Shown one piece after another: positions 17,249 to 25,160 of a stretch of 64,000 nt of DNA. Each line of letters opens with the position of its first letter. Position 1 is the stretch's first letter. The position numbers and the translations under genes were made by a program. The stretch comes from Litoreibacter albidus (lineage in GTDB: Bacteria; Pseudomonadota; Alphaproteobacteria; Rhodobacterales; Rhodobacteraceae): contig NZ_FNOI01000005.1 in NCBI RefSeq assembly GCF_900107015.1, positions 168,501 through 232,500 of the forward strand, in the 5' to 3' direction. The notes under the pieces are model-generated. The model worked only from the letters and a program-made list of their open reading frames with translations. It was not told the origin of the DNA and did no database searches.

Positions 17249-17932
17249 TTATTTAGAGTTCGTGTGCCCCGGCAAGTCGGAGGAAAACCCCGACCCCGGT
17301 GCTTTGAGCTGCGACAAAAGCCAGTTTGGCCCCGCCATCAGCTTGGACGCCAATGGGTTTGCGTTCACCTGCGCCTTGACCTTTTCCACCTGCATCACGT
17401 TGTCGATGCGGCGATCCAAGAACGCCCATGTCGCCGCGTGGTCTTCGCTGTCGTCGCCCAGCCAGAACAGCACGGTGGCACCGTAAACCGCCGATAGGGT
17501 CGCGCGCTTTGTGTACCAGTTGTGATCTTGGGAGTCGTCACCCAGCGCCGTCCAGATGGCGTCCGCAGTGCCCCAGATAAGTTTCGCACCTTCCGCCGCA
17601 TGGGTCGGCAGTGCAAACAGCGACGTGCCACGGCGCACCGCGTCCTTGTCGCCCGCCACGGCCTCCAGCCGGTAGCGCACACCAGCGGCGATCCGGTCCC
17701 GAAAGCGCATCGACAACAGGCTTGCAGATGTCAGGCGCTCCACCATCTGCGCATCACCGCGTTTGTGGAAGGCTACCGCCAAATCAACCGCGCCGCGCGG
17801 GTATATGGCCTGCGCTTGCGCCGCCGAGATACCGGTGTCGCGAACGGCCGCATCAAAGGTTTCCTTGGACCATCCGTCGAAGGTCACATGCGGCAGGCTC
17901 GCGTCAAGAATTTTGGTCTTTGCATCGTCCAT
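17249..17932 (-). CDS. COQ9 family protein (ubiquinone biosynthesis)
   Basis: A 227-residue TetR-like all-helical protein of the COQ9 family, which binds lipid and assists ubiquinone hydroxylation with COQ7. The block GWSKETFDAAVRDTGIS followed by AIYPRGAVDLAVAFHKRGD resembles the TetR-type head; the lipid-site region has DAIWTALGDDSQDHNWYTKRATLSAVY, and a C-terminal amphipathic helix is plausible. It heads the pair with the quinone oxidoreductase and is divergent from rpsU. Confidence 0.9.
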   Translation of the reverse strand: MDDAKTKILDASLPHVTFDGWSKETFDAAVRDTGISAAQAQAIYPRGAVDLAVAFHKRGDAQMVERLTSASLLSMRFRDRIAAGVRYRLEAVAGDKDAVRRGTSLFALPTHAAEGAKLIWGTADAIWTALGDDSQDHNWYTKRATLSAVYGATVLFWLGDDSEDHAATWAFLDRRIDNVMQVEKVKAQVNANPLASKLMAGPNWLLSQLKAPGSGFSSDLPGHTNSK

Positions 17933-17963
17933 GTCAGGCTCCTTTCGGGGGCTTTCTTCATGG

Positions 17964-17992
17964 TAGACAAGTTAGGACGGCTTTGCTATACG
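17964..17992 (+). promoter_or_regulatory. Putative sigma-70 promoter of rpsU
   Basis: TAGACA (17964-17969) and TATACG (17987-17992), preceded by TGC, are separated by 17 bases. Transcription would start near 18000, giving a leader of about 45 bases before the rpsU ATG. Assigned by eye only. Confidence 0.55.
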
Positions 17993-18043
17993 GCGACCTC
18001 CTGCAATCTTGCAAAATCTAACCTAGGAAGGTGGTGACACCAC

Positions 18044-18250
18044 ATGCAGGTAAGCGTTCGCGACAATAACGTCGATCAGGCTCTCCGCGCACTGAAGAAG
18101 AAACTTCAGCGTGAGGGCGTTTTTCGTGAAATGAAGCTCAAGCAACATTTCGAAAAGCCGTCTGAGAAGAAAGCACGCGAGAAAGCCGAAGCAATTCGCC
18201 GTTCCCGCAAGCTGGCTCGCAAAAAGCTCCAGCGCGAAAACGGCGGTTAA
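18044..18250 (+). CDS. rpsU: 30S ribosomal protein S21
   Basis: A 68-residue basic protein of the small subunit, needed for initiation. It begins [25 protein letters not shown] and ends in a long Lys/Arg-rich helix ([23 protein letters not shown]). Two purine-rich sites precede the ATG: AGGAAGGTGG and the nearer GGTGA. It is monocistronic, between a promoter and a strong terminator. Confidence 0.98.
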   Translation: MQVSVRDNNVDQALRALKKKLQREGVFREMKLKQHFEKPSEKKAREKAEAIRRSRKLARKKLQRENGG

Positions 18251-18279
18251 GTCCGGGTTTTCAAGCACGAAATAAATTA

Positions 18280-18309
18280 CCCCCGCAGCGCAAGCCGCGG
18301 GGGTTTTTT
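18280..18309 (+). terminator. Rho-independent terminator of rpsU
   Basis: A 10-base stem, CCCCCGCAGC (18280-18289) with GCCGCGGGGG (18294-18303), has one A-C mismatch and a GCAA tetraloop, followed by six Ts. It begins 29 bases past the rpsU stop. Confidence 0.92.
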
Positions 18310-18540
18310 GTTGGCCGGGAACCAACAAGGTACTGATAATATTGGGGGGCGTCGGAAGACCTTGCACAAAAGGCCCGCCATCTAAGCTGCAGAAAATCCG
18401 GAAACTAAACTCACTAAATCCACGTACTCGTTGAAGCGCTTTGCAAACATCCCCCAGGGTACTCGCTACTTCGTTTGTGAAGTCAGTATACGTTCTTACG
18501 CTGCGTCATGCGCGTGCATAAACCGTGAAAAACCCGTTCC

Positions 18541-19134
18541 TCAGCCGCCGGCAGGCAGCTTCGCAGAGTTATCATCGGGATCATTGTCGAACACTTTGCG
18601 GGTTTTCACCCCTGGAAACTTGGCAAACGCATCCATCGTCCGCTTCGGGAAGAATGTGGCGTTTATGCTCTCAAATCCCGGCAAGCGGCTTAGAATCGTG
18701 CTGGTGGACTGCGAGCACGCGGCCTTGGACACCGCCCCGTAGGCCGCCGCCTCTTTCAGCGCCAGCTCCGCCACTTCCGGCGGGACTTGAAGTTCTTGCA
18801 GCACCGTGTGGTAAGTTTCGCGGGTGTGGTAGTCGACATAGACGTCAACCATGCGGTCGGTCATGCCGTAGTGCAAATCGTTCCGCTCCGGCGCGTTCGG
18901 GCTGTACCAAGAACCCGCGGGATCCCACACAACACGTTGCGATCCATTGATAAGCAGGCCCGTGTGCCCGCCCGCGCCCGACCGGTTGCTGATCACGGTG
19001 ATCAGCGTCAACGACGCGGGGCCGTTGTGGCGGTAGGCTTTGGCGCGAATGTCTTCGTCCGGCGCCCAAACAGACTCCGCCCCGCAAGCTGACAACAGCG
19101 CGACCATCCACAGTGACAACAACAGCCGCGCCAT
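18541..19134 (-). CDS. Lipoprotein of unknown function, possible permuted papain-like fold
   Basis: A 197-residue protein with a lipobox LLSAC (Cys17), so membrane-anchored and facing the periplasm. A glycine-rich block with G-G-H57-T-G-L-L-I-N and VVWDPAGSW is followed much later by K-A-A-C140-S-Q-S-T-S. This His-before-Cys order and the blocks around them recall permuted NlpC/P60 or LRAT-like cysteine hydrolases; that is my inference, not a recognised match. It is separated by 12 bases from the oxidase subunit IV gene upstream. Confidence 0.75.
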   Translation of the reverse strand: MARLLLSLWMVALLSACGAESVWAPDEDIRAKAYRHNGPASLTLITVISNRSGAGGHTGLLINGSQRVVWDPAGSWYSPNAPERNDLHYGMTDRMVDVYVDYHTRETYHTVLQELQVPPEVAELALKEAAAYGAVSKAACSQSTSTILSRLPGFESINATFFPKRTMDAFAKFPGVKTRKVFDNDPDDNSAKLPAGG

Positions 19135-19146
19135 CGAAGAAACCGC

Positions 19147-19281
19147 TTAGCCGTTTACCAGTGCCAAAAGCACCAGAAACACGATGATGCCGATCACGGC
19201 GTAGGTTGTGAATTTTGCAAAGCCAGCGAACATCTTTTCGTGCTCGGTGACGTCCATGGACCCGTGTTTATGCTCAGCCAT
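19147..19281 (-). CDS. aa3-type cytochrome c oxidase subunit IV (small bacterial type)
   Basis: A 44-residue gene, easily missed by length cut-offs. The protein is MAEHKHGSMDVTEHEKMFAG followed by one membrane helix (AKFTTYAVIGIIVFLVLLAL) and the end VNG. The DVTEHEKMFAGF block is the signature of the bacterial aa3 oxidase subunit IV family (COX4_pro_2), a single-helix accessory subunit at the rim of the oxidase. An AGAGA site precedes the ATG. Other oxidase genes are not nearby, usual for this subunit. Confidence 0.92.
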   Translation of the reverse strand: MAEHKHGSMDVTEHEKMFAGFAKFTTYAVIGIIVFLVLLALVNG

Positions 19282-19369
19282 GATGTCTCTCCATTGTTGG
19301 CGTTTGGGGTGACCTAGCGGATTCTTTTCCCGCTGTCACGCGTCAGGGGGACGCGGGGGCGCGCAATAT

Positions 19370-19828
19370 CTAGGTCTCGTTTAAATCCTGCACCAGTCGG
19401 AAGCCGATGCGGTTCGGCTCTGGCTGGTCCACGTGCTTGGGCAAGGTACGAAGCTGCACGTTCAACTGGCTGACATGCTGTATCTGCTGCGTCCGCGATC
19501 CGCTGGGGTCGGAGCCGTAGAACGTAATGATATCGGGCGCGTAAAACCCCACGCCTTCAATGCGCATAACGCCCGTATCCCCGCCGACAAAGCCCATGGC
19601 GATCTCGTGGTCATTGTCCAACTGCTCTTCAAAGTTCTTGATATACAAGATCAGCCGCTCGTAGGCCCATTCCGCCGGTGACTTCTTCTCAATCGGGGTT
19701 TTGCTCATCGCCTCCGGCAGCGGCTGGTCTTCCGGCGTTGGCGCGCAATCTTTGACATGAACAACACCCGCACGGCGCAGCGCGTAGGATTCGACGGCTT
19801 CGGCAGTTGTCTCAATCTTGTCATCCAT
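19370..19828 (-). CDS. DUF6173 family protein
   Basis: A 152-residue soluble protein. Residues from about 50 on (SPAEWAYERLILYIKNFEEQL, then HEIAMGFVGGDTGVMRIEGVGF and DIITFYGSDPSGSRTQQIQHVSQLNV) match, from memory, the small DUF6173 family common in Rhodobacteraceae. No catalytic motif is evident. It starts 3 bases after the MBL hydrolase gene and so is the last gene of the acyl-CoA dehydrogenase operon. Function unknown. Confidence 0.75.
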   Translation of the reverse strand: MDDKIETTAEAVESYALRRAGVVHVKDCAPTPEDQPLPEAMSKTPIEKKSPAEWAYERLILYIKNFEEQLDNDHEIAMGFVGGDTGVMRIEGVGFYAPDIITFYGSDPSGSRTQQIQHVSQLNVQLRTLPKHVDQPEPNRIGFRLVQDLNET

Positions 19829-19831
19829 GGC

Positions 19832-20863
19832 TCAGGCCCCTTTGCGCTGGTAGGTGTAAGCCCCATCTTCACGCAAAGAACGCACGGCTTGTCCAGCCAA
19901 ATAAAGGTGAGCGCAATGCGCCACGCTCTCCACCAAGGCCAACCCGTACTCCCCTCCACGAATGTCGCGCTTGAACAGCGGTAGAAAACATTCATGCGCG
20001 GATTTGGGCGTATCAAGGAAATCGAGCAGCCGTTTTAAAGCGCCGTGGTGGTTGTCGATCAGCTGACGCATCCGCAGCGGCAGCCCCGTGAAGGGCAGCT
20101 TATGCCCCGGCAACACCAGCTGATCCGGCGTAGCATGCGCATTCAACCGCTCGCACGCCTCCAGCCAGTCGGCAACGGGGTCAGCGTCCGGCTCCGTCGG
20201 GTAGACGCCAAGGTTCGGGCTGATCGACGGCAACAGCTGGTCGCCCCCCAGAACAACGCCGTCCGCCCACAGCGTCGCGTGCTCCGGCGCGTGGCCGTTG
20301 CCCATCCTTACCGTCCAGTCGCGCCCGCCCGCGTGCAGCACATCGCCCTCGCGGACACGGCGATACCCCAAGGGGAGCGGGGCCACGCAGTCCGCGAAAT
20401 TGAACGGGCGTTCTTGCGCCCGCTGCGCATAAATCTCCGCGTCCATTCCGGCGCGCTTCCAGAAGGTCAGCGATTGCGCCGTTGGCCGGTCTTGGTTGTC
20501 CAGCACCAGCATCCGCGCCATCAGCCACGCCGTGCGTGTGGTGATTAGCTCCGCGCCATGTGCCGTCTGGAACCACCCCGCCATGCCAATGTGATCGGGG
20601 TGATGATGGGTCACGATAACACGCGAAACAGGCTTGCCGCCCAGCGGCCCCGCCAGCAGCTTTTCCCAGATCGCCACGCCGCGCTTGGAATAGAAGCCCG
20701 TGTCCACAATCGTCCAGCTGTCGCCGTCATCCAGCGCATAAATGTTGACGTGGTCCAGCTTCATCGGCAGCGGCAGGCGCATCCACAAGATGCCCTGCGC
20801 AACCTCTATCGCCTCGCCCTCACTCGGGATGTCTGGGAACGGATAGCCGAGCTTTTGGCTCAA
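19832..20863 (-). CDS. MBL-fold metallo-hydrolase
   Basis: A 343-residue metallo-beta-lactamase-fold hydrolase with the metal motif T-H86-H-H88-P-D90-H91-I-G, further His/Asp in NGHAPEH and LPGHKLPFTG, and a C-terminal helical extension typical of the larger LACTB2-like group. The start is TTG at 20863: it overlaps the acyl-CoA dehydrogenase stop as TTGA, and a GAGGA site lies nine bases upstream. Translational coupling to the dehydrogenase suggests a thioester or acyl-related substrate, but this is inference. Confidence 0.85.
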   Translation of the reverse strand: MSQKLGYPFPDIPSEGEAIEVAQGILWMRLPLPMKLDHVNIYALDDGDSWTIVDTGFYSKRGVAIWEKLLAGPLGGKPVSRVIVTHHHPDHIGMAGWFQTAHGAELITTRTAWLMARMLVLDNQDRPTAQSLTFWKRAGMDAEIYAQRAQERPFNFADCVAPLPLGYRRVREGDVLHAGGRDWTVRMGNGHAPEHATLWADGVVLGGDQLLPSISPNLGVYPTEPDADPVADWLEACERLNAHATPDQLVLPGHKLPFTGLPLRMRQLIDNHHGALKRLLDFLDTPKSAHECFLPLFKRDIRGGEYGLALVESVAHCAHLYLAGQAVRSLREDGAYTYQRKGA

Positions 20864-22566
20864 GCGACCAGATCCTCGTCGCTCAGGGCATACAAGTCAC
20901 TGGCACCTTGGCGCGATTGCTCCGCAAGGCTGGCGTGCTCCGGCAACAGGCGCTGGATGTAGACCGTCGCCAATCGTCCGCGGCCACTGTCCAATCCGGC
21001 AGCCTTCGCGGCGCAAAGGTGGAAGTACCCCCCCAACACACGCGCGAACAACCGCAGGTAGGGCACAGCCCCCGCAAAGCGCTCGTTCATGTCCTGCTCC
21101 ACCATCCATTCGGTGGTTTCGCGCAAAGTCTCGGCCGCCGCGAAAACAGGGCCAGCCAAGTCGGGGATCGTGGATTTGGTCTTCTCCGCGTAGGCTTCAA
21201 TCTCGTCGATGAGCGCATAAGCCGCCTCGCCGCCGTCCATCATTTTACGCGCAACAAGGTCCATCGCTTGGATGCCGTTGGTGCCCTCATAAATCGCGGT
21301 CACCCGCACGTCGCGCAGGTATTGCGCCGCGCCGGTTTCCTCGATGAAGCCCATGCCGCCATGCACCTGAATGCCCTGCTGCGCCACCTCAATCCCCGTA
21401 TCGGTGCCAAACGCCTTGGCGATTGGCGTCAGCAAAGCCGCGCGGGCGGACCATTCCGGCGCGCCAGTGGCTGTTTGCATATCAATCGCCGCCGCACAGG
21501 ACGCAGCAATGGCGCGGGCAGTAAACACATCCGCCTTCATCTGCGACAACATCCGGCGCACATCCGCGTGGCCCAAAATGGTGTCGCCCACAGGGGCTTT
21601 GCCCTGCTTGCGGTCTTGCGCGTAGGCCAGCGCGTGTTGGTACGCCGCCTCTGCCACCGCGATGCCCTGCCCGCCAACACCCACGCGGGCGTTGTTCATC
21701 ATGGTAAACATCGCGGCCATGCCGCCGCCGCGCTTGCCAACCATCCAGCCGGTCGCGCCGTCATATTGCATCACCGCCGTGGGGGAGCCGTGAAGCCCCA
21801 TTTTATGCTCCAGCGACACCACTTTCAGGCTGTTCGCCACGCCAGGATTGCCTGCCTCATCAGGGATCAGCTTCGGCACCATAAACAGGGAAATGCCCTT
21901 CGTCCCCGGTGCGCCGTCCGGCAGGCGCGCCAAAACCAGATGGCACACGTTTTCGCTAAAGTCGTTGTCACCCCAGCTGATGTAAATTTTCTGGCCAGTG
22001 ATCGCGAAGGTGCCGTCGCCGTTGTCCTCGGCCTTGGATTTCAACGCCCCCACGTCGGAGCCCGCCTGCGGTTCCGTCAAGTTCATCGTGCCGCACCACT
22101 CGCCAGAGATAAGTTTCGGCAAATACAAATCCTTGATCGCGTCAGAGGCGTGGTGTTCCAGCGCCTCGATCTGACCTTGCGACATCAACGGGTTCAGTTG
22201 CAGCGACAGGCACGCGCCGCCCATCATCTCGTTCACCGCGTTTTGCACCGAGAACGGCAACCCCATGCCGCCGTACTCCGGACTGGCCGCCATGCCGATC
22301 CAGCCGCCATCCGCGATGGCCTTGTAGCCATCACCAAACCCCGGGGAGGTCCGCACAACGCCGTTCTCCAACTTGGCAGGCTGCAAATCGCCGTTGCGAT
22401 TCAACGGAGCCAGCACCTCGTTGGACATCTTCGCCGCCTCGCCAAGAATCGCGGACACCATGTCAGGGGTCGCCTCTTCAAACCGCTCCGTGGCGGCGAC
22501 TTTGTCGAAGCCCACAATGTGGTCGAGCAGGAATTGGTAATCGGCGGATGGCGCACGGTATGGCAT
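20860..22566 (-). CDS. Acyl-CoA dehydrogenase (long AidB/FadE12-like form)
   Basis: A 568-residue flavoenzyme introducing a 2,3-double bond into acyl-CoA. Visible: the FAD-site blocks MNLTEPQAGSDVGALKS and GTFAITGQKIYISWGDND, and the C-terminal VHGGMGFIEETGAAQYLRD followed by the catalytic Glu in YEGTNGIQAMDLV. It has the extra C-terminal helical domain of the roughly 570-600-residue class. ATG 22566 (MPYRAPSADYQF) follows a GAGGA site; a longer frame from 22602 lacks one. Electrons would pass to ETF, which is not encoded here. Confidence 0.92.
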   Translation of the reverse strand: MPYRAPSADYQFLLDHIVGFDKVAATERFEEATPDMVSAILGEAAKMSNEVLAPLNRNGDLQPAKLENGVVRTSPGFGDGYKAIADGGWIGMAASPEYGGMGLPFSVQNAVNEMMGGACLSLQLNPLMSQGQIEALEHHASDAIKDLYLPKLISGEWCGTMNLTEPQAGSDVGALKSKAEDNGDGTFAITGQKIYISWGDNDFSENVCHLVLARLPDGAPGTKGISLFMVPKLIPDEAGNPGVANSLKVVSLEHKMGLHGSPTAVMQYDGATGWMVGKRGGGMAAMFTMMNNARVGVGGQGIAVAEAAYQHALAYAQDRKQGKAPVGDTILGHADVRRMLSQMKADVFTARAIAASCAAAIDMQTATGAPEWSARAALLTPIAKAFGTDTGIEVAQQGIQVHGGMGFIEETGAAQYLRDVRVTAIYEGTNGIQAMDLVARKMMDGGEAAYALIDEIEAYAEKTKSTIPDLAGPVFAAAETLRETTEWMVEQDMNERFAGAVPYLRLFARVLGGYFHLCAAKAAGLDSGRGRLATVYIQRLLPEHASLAEQSRQGASDLYALSDEDLVA

Positions 22567-22708
22567 GGTCTGTCCTCGCTTGGGTATCGCGCGGCTTTGC
22601 AAGGTGCCGCAGGATCAGATAAAGGGTCGGGCAATAATCCCGCTTAGATAGCCGCCCTAACGTCGCAGCATCAAGCAAAACGCAACGTCAGAATCGGGTC
22701 TGTGTACC

Positions 22709-23665
22709 ATGGTCAACATATCTACCAAGACCCTAAGCGCTGCGGATTTGGCTAAGGCTGCCAAGATGTTGCAAGACGGCAAGCTTGTCGCCTTTCCCAC
22801 AGAGACGGTCTACGGCCTTGGCGCAGACGCCCGCAACGGCACCGCCGTTGCCGCGATTTACGCCGCCAAGGGCCGCCCCAGTTTCAACCCGCTGATCGTG
22901 CATGTCCCCTCGCTGGAGGCCGCGCAGGAACTGGCCGATTTCGACGATGACGCTCTGGCGCTCGCACAGGCGTTCTGGCCTGGCCCCGTGTCGCTCGTCG
23001 CCCCGCTTAAGGCGGGGCACGGGCTGTCCTCCTTGGTGACCGCTGGCCTTGATACCGTCGCCATCCGCGTCCCCGAACACGCCCTTGCGCGCGACTTGCT
23101 GACCCTCGCAGGTTGTCCCGTGGCCGCGCCATCGGCCAATCTGTCGGGCCAGATCAGCCCCACCACCGCCGCGCATGTCCTATCGGGTTTGCAAGGGCGT
23201 ATCGACGGAGTGGTGGACGACGGACCTTGTGCCGTCGGGGTGGAAAGCACCATCGTCGCCACGAACCCCGCCCGCCTTCTGCGTCCCGGTGGCCTACCCG
23301 TGGAGGCGTTGGAGGCCGCGTTGGGCCACCCGCTTGGCCGTGATCTGACACCCGACAAGCCCAGCGCCCCCGGTCAGTTGACGTCCCACTACGCGCCGCG
23401 CGCGCAGATGCGGTTGAACCAGACAGACGGTGCGTTGGTGCTGGGCTTTGGCCCCGTGGACGGCGCGCTGAACCTGTCGCGCAGCGGTGATCTGCTAGAG
23501 GCCGCAGCCAACCTGTTTTCCATGATGCGCCAGATCGACGATATGGCCGATGGCGACACCCTGATCAGCGTGGCCCCGATCCCGATGACGGGTCTGGGCC
23601 TTGCGATCAACGACCGCCTCAGCCGCGCCGCCGCCCCACGGTCAGGCGGAGCCACCACCGGGTGA
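22709..23665 (+). CDS. tsaC: L-threonylcarbamoyladenylate synthase (Sua5/TsaC)
   Basis: Makes threonylcarbamoyl-AMP for the t6A37 modification of ANN-decoding tRNAs. The N-terminal YrdC domain shows KLVAFPTETVYGLGADA and GRPSFNPLIVHV; CPVAAPSANLSGQISPT forms the nucleotide pocket. The 318-residue length and the block PGQLTSHYAPRAQM show the longer Sua5 type with a C-terminal Sua5 domain. Its 3' end overlaps the convergent yqgE by 24 bases. Confidence 0.95.
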   Translation: MVNISTKTLSAADLAKAAKMLQDGKLVAFPTETVYGLGADARNGTAVAAIYAAKGRPSFNPLIVHVPSLEAAQELADFDDDALALAQAFWPGPVSLVAPLKAGHGLSSLVTAGLDTVAIRVPEHALARDLLTLAGCPVAAPSANLSGQISPTTAAHVLSGLQGRIDGVVDDGPCAVGVESTIVATNPARLLRPGGLPVEALEAALGHPLGRDLTPDKPSAPGQLTSHYAPRAQMRLNQTDGALVLGFGPVDGALNLSRSGDLLEAAANLFSMMRQIDDMADGDTLISVAPIPMTGLGLAINDRLSRAAAPRSGGATTG

Positions 23666-24211
23666 CAGCATAAGCGGATCGATTCCCATCAGGTCCAGCG
23701 CGCCGGTCCATTTGGCCTCGTTCACGCCCTTGAAAATCAGATCGCTATCCGCGTCGCAAATCAGCCAGCCGTTGTGCTGGATCTCTTCCTCCAGCTGCCC
23801 CGGCCCCCAACCTGCGTACCCCATGGTCAGCAGGCATTGCTCCGGCCCGTCGCCGGTGGAAATGTCTTCCAGAATATCCAACGTCGCCGTCAGCCCGTAG
23901 TCGCCCGCAATCTCCAGCGTGCTGTCGGGGCTGTGATAGTCGGGCGTGTGCAGCACAAATCCGCGTCCGTAATCCACCGGTCCGCCAACATGCACCCTGA
24001 TCTCCCGCGAGGGCGGCGCGACAGGGATATCCAGCTGCTTTAGCAGGTCGTTAAACCGCAAATCGCGTGCACCTTTGTTCACGATCAACCCCATCGCGCG
24101 CTCCTCGGAGTGCGAGCACAGGAAAATAACCGACCGCTCAAAACGTGGGTCGCCCATGTCAGGCATGGCGATTAGCAGCTTTCCTGCCAGCGACGTAGAA
24201 TCAATACTCAT
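23642..24211 (-). CDS. yqgE: YqgE/AlgH family protein
   Basis: A 189-residue protein of the conserved YqgE/AlgH family of unclear biochemical role. Family blocks: LAGKLLIAMPDMGDPRFERSV, HSEERAMGLIVNK, VHVGGPVDYGRGFVLHT and GYAGWGPGQLEEEIQHNGWL. ATG 24211 (MSIDSTSLAG) is chosen because the upstream 20 codons of the open frame are outside the family. It ends inside the last codons of the convergent tsaC. Confidence 0.93.
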   Translation of the reverse strand: MSIDSTSLAGKLLIAMPDMGDPRFERSVIFLCSHSEERAMGLIVNKGARDLRFNDLLKQLDIPVAPPSREIRVHVGGPVDYGRGFVLHTPDYHSPDSTLEIAGDYGLTATLDILEDISTGDGPEQCLLTMGYAGWGPGQLEEEIQHNGWLICDADSDLIFKGVNEAKWTGALDLMGIDPLMLSPGGGSA

Positions 24212-24335
24212 GCCCCCAAACTGGCGACTTGCCGCGGTGCATTCAAGCGGCACAAGGGCCGCAGCCGCCAACTTGTGTCAGCGTCTCGCTCAAACGTGAG
24301 TTTATTGTGAGATGGGAAGGCGTTATCCCACCCTT

Positions 24336-25160
24336 ATGACACGAACCCGTTTCACATCATTGCTTGCCGCTTTGGCCACTGCCCTGCCGCTCACGACGCC
24401 GGCGGCTGGCCAAGTGCTGTCCAATGACGTCTCCGACGTGGTGAACGTGACGCTGCTATCCGGCTGGCGCAGCGGCGACGGCACGCATTTCGCGGCCCTC
24501 AAATTCTCAATGGCCCCGGGGTGGAAAACCTATTGGCGCGCGCCCGGTGATGGCGGGGTGCCCACGCGCATGGATTGGTCCGCCTCCGGCAATTTGGACG
24601 CAGCACAGGTTTTGTGGCCCACGCCGCAGGTCTTTCGCCAGAACGGGCTACGCTCCGTCGGATACAGCGGTGACTTCGTGTTACCCGTCGCCTTCACCGC
24701 CCATGATGACGGCCCCATTGCGCTGGACGGTCAGTTAGAGTTCGGCGTCTGCTCTGAAATTTGCCTGCCCGTCAGCCTTGATCTGGCAACGCTGCTCCCC
24801 CCCAATGAGACCCACAACGTCGAGGAAATCGCCACCGCGATCCAGAAGCAGCCTATCACCGCAGCACAGGCGGGCGTGCGCCACGTTGAATGCACGATCA
24901 GCTACGGCGACAAACGCGCGCGCATAGATATGCAGATCGACATGCCGCCCCTTCAAGGCAACGGGGAGGCTATGGTCCTTGAAGTCGCTGATCCGCGTCT
25001 CTGGGTCGGGGAGCCGTTCTTGACCCGCTCCGGCGACACCCTTCGCGCCACTGCGGAACTTGCCGCGCGCGGCGGCACGCCGTTTCGCGTAGACATGGAC
25101 CGTGTCCGCATGACCATCATCACAACGCAAAACGCGGTGGAGATCGTGGGCTGCGCTTAG
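24336..25160 (+). CDS. DsbD N-terminal (alpha) domain protein without transmembrane or thioredoxin domain
   Basis: A 274-residue exported protein, signal peptide MTRTRFTSLLAALATALPLTTPAAG. The body matches the immunoglobulin-like disulphide-exchange domain of DsbD (GWKTYWRAPGDGGVP and the cysteine pair in FGVCSEICLPV). The DsbD membrane and gamma domains are missing, so it must take electrons from a separate partner such as CcdA. The start is ATG 24336 rather than 24312, which would put charged residues before the signal peptide. Its stop interlocks with that of the RND permease (TTAG). Confidence 0.85.
   Translation: MTRTRFTSLLAALATALPLTTPAAGQVLSNDVSDVVNVTLLSGWRSGDGTHFAALKFSMAPGWKTYWRAPGDGGVPTRMDWSASGNLDAAQVLWPTPQVFRQNGLRSVGYSGDFVLPVAFTAHDDGPIALDGQLEFGVCSEICLPVSLDLATLLPPNETHNVEEIATAIQKQPITAAQAGVRHVECTISYGDKRARIDMQIDMPPLQGNGEAMVLEVADPRLWVGEPFLTRSGDTLRATAELAARGGTPFRVDMDRVRMTIITTQNAVEIVGCA

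Noticed and set aside
20908..22647. A 579-codon plus-strand open frame
   Set aside because: Antisense shadow of the acyl-CoA dehydrogenase; its composition is His/Arg-rich without domains.
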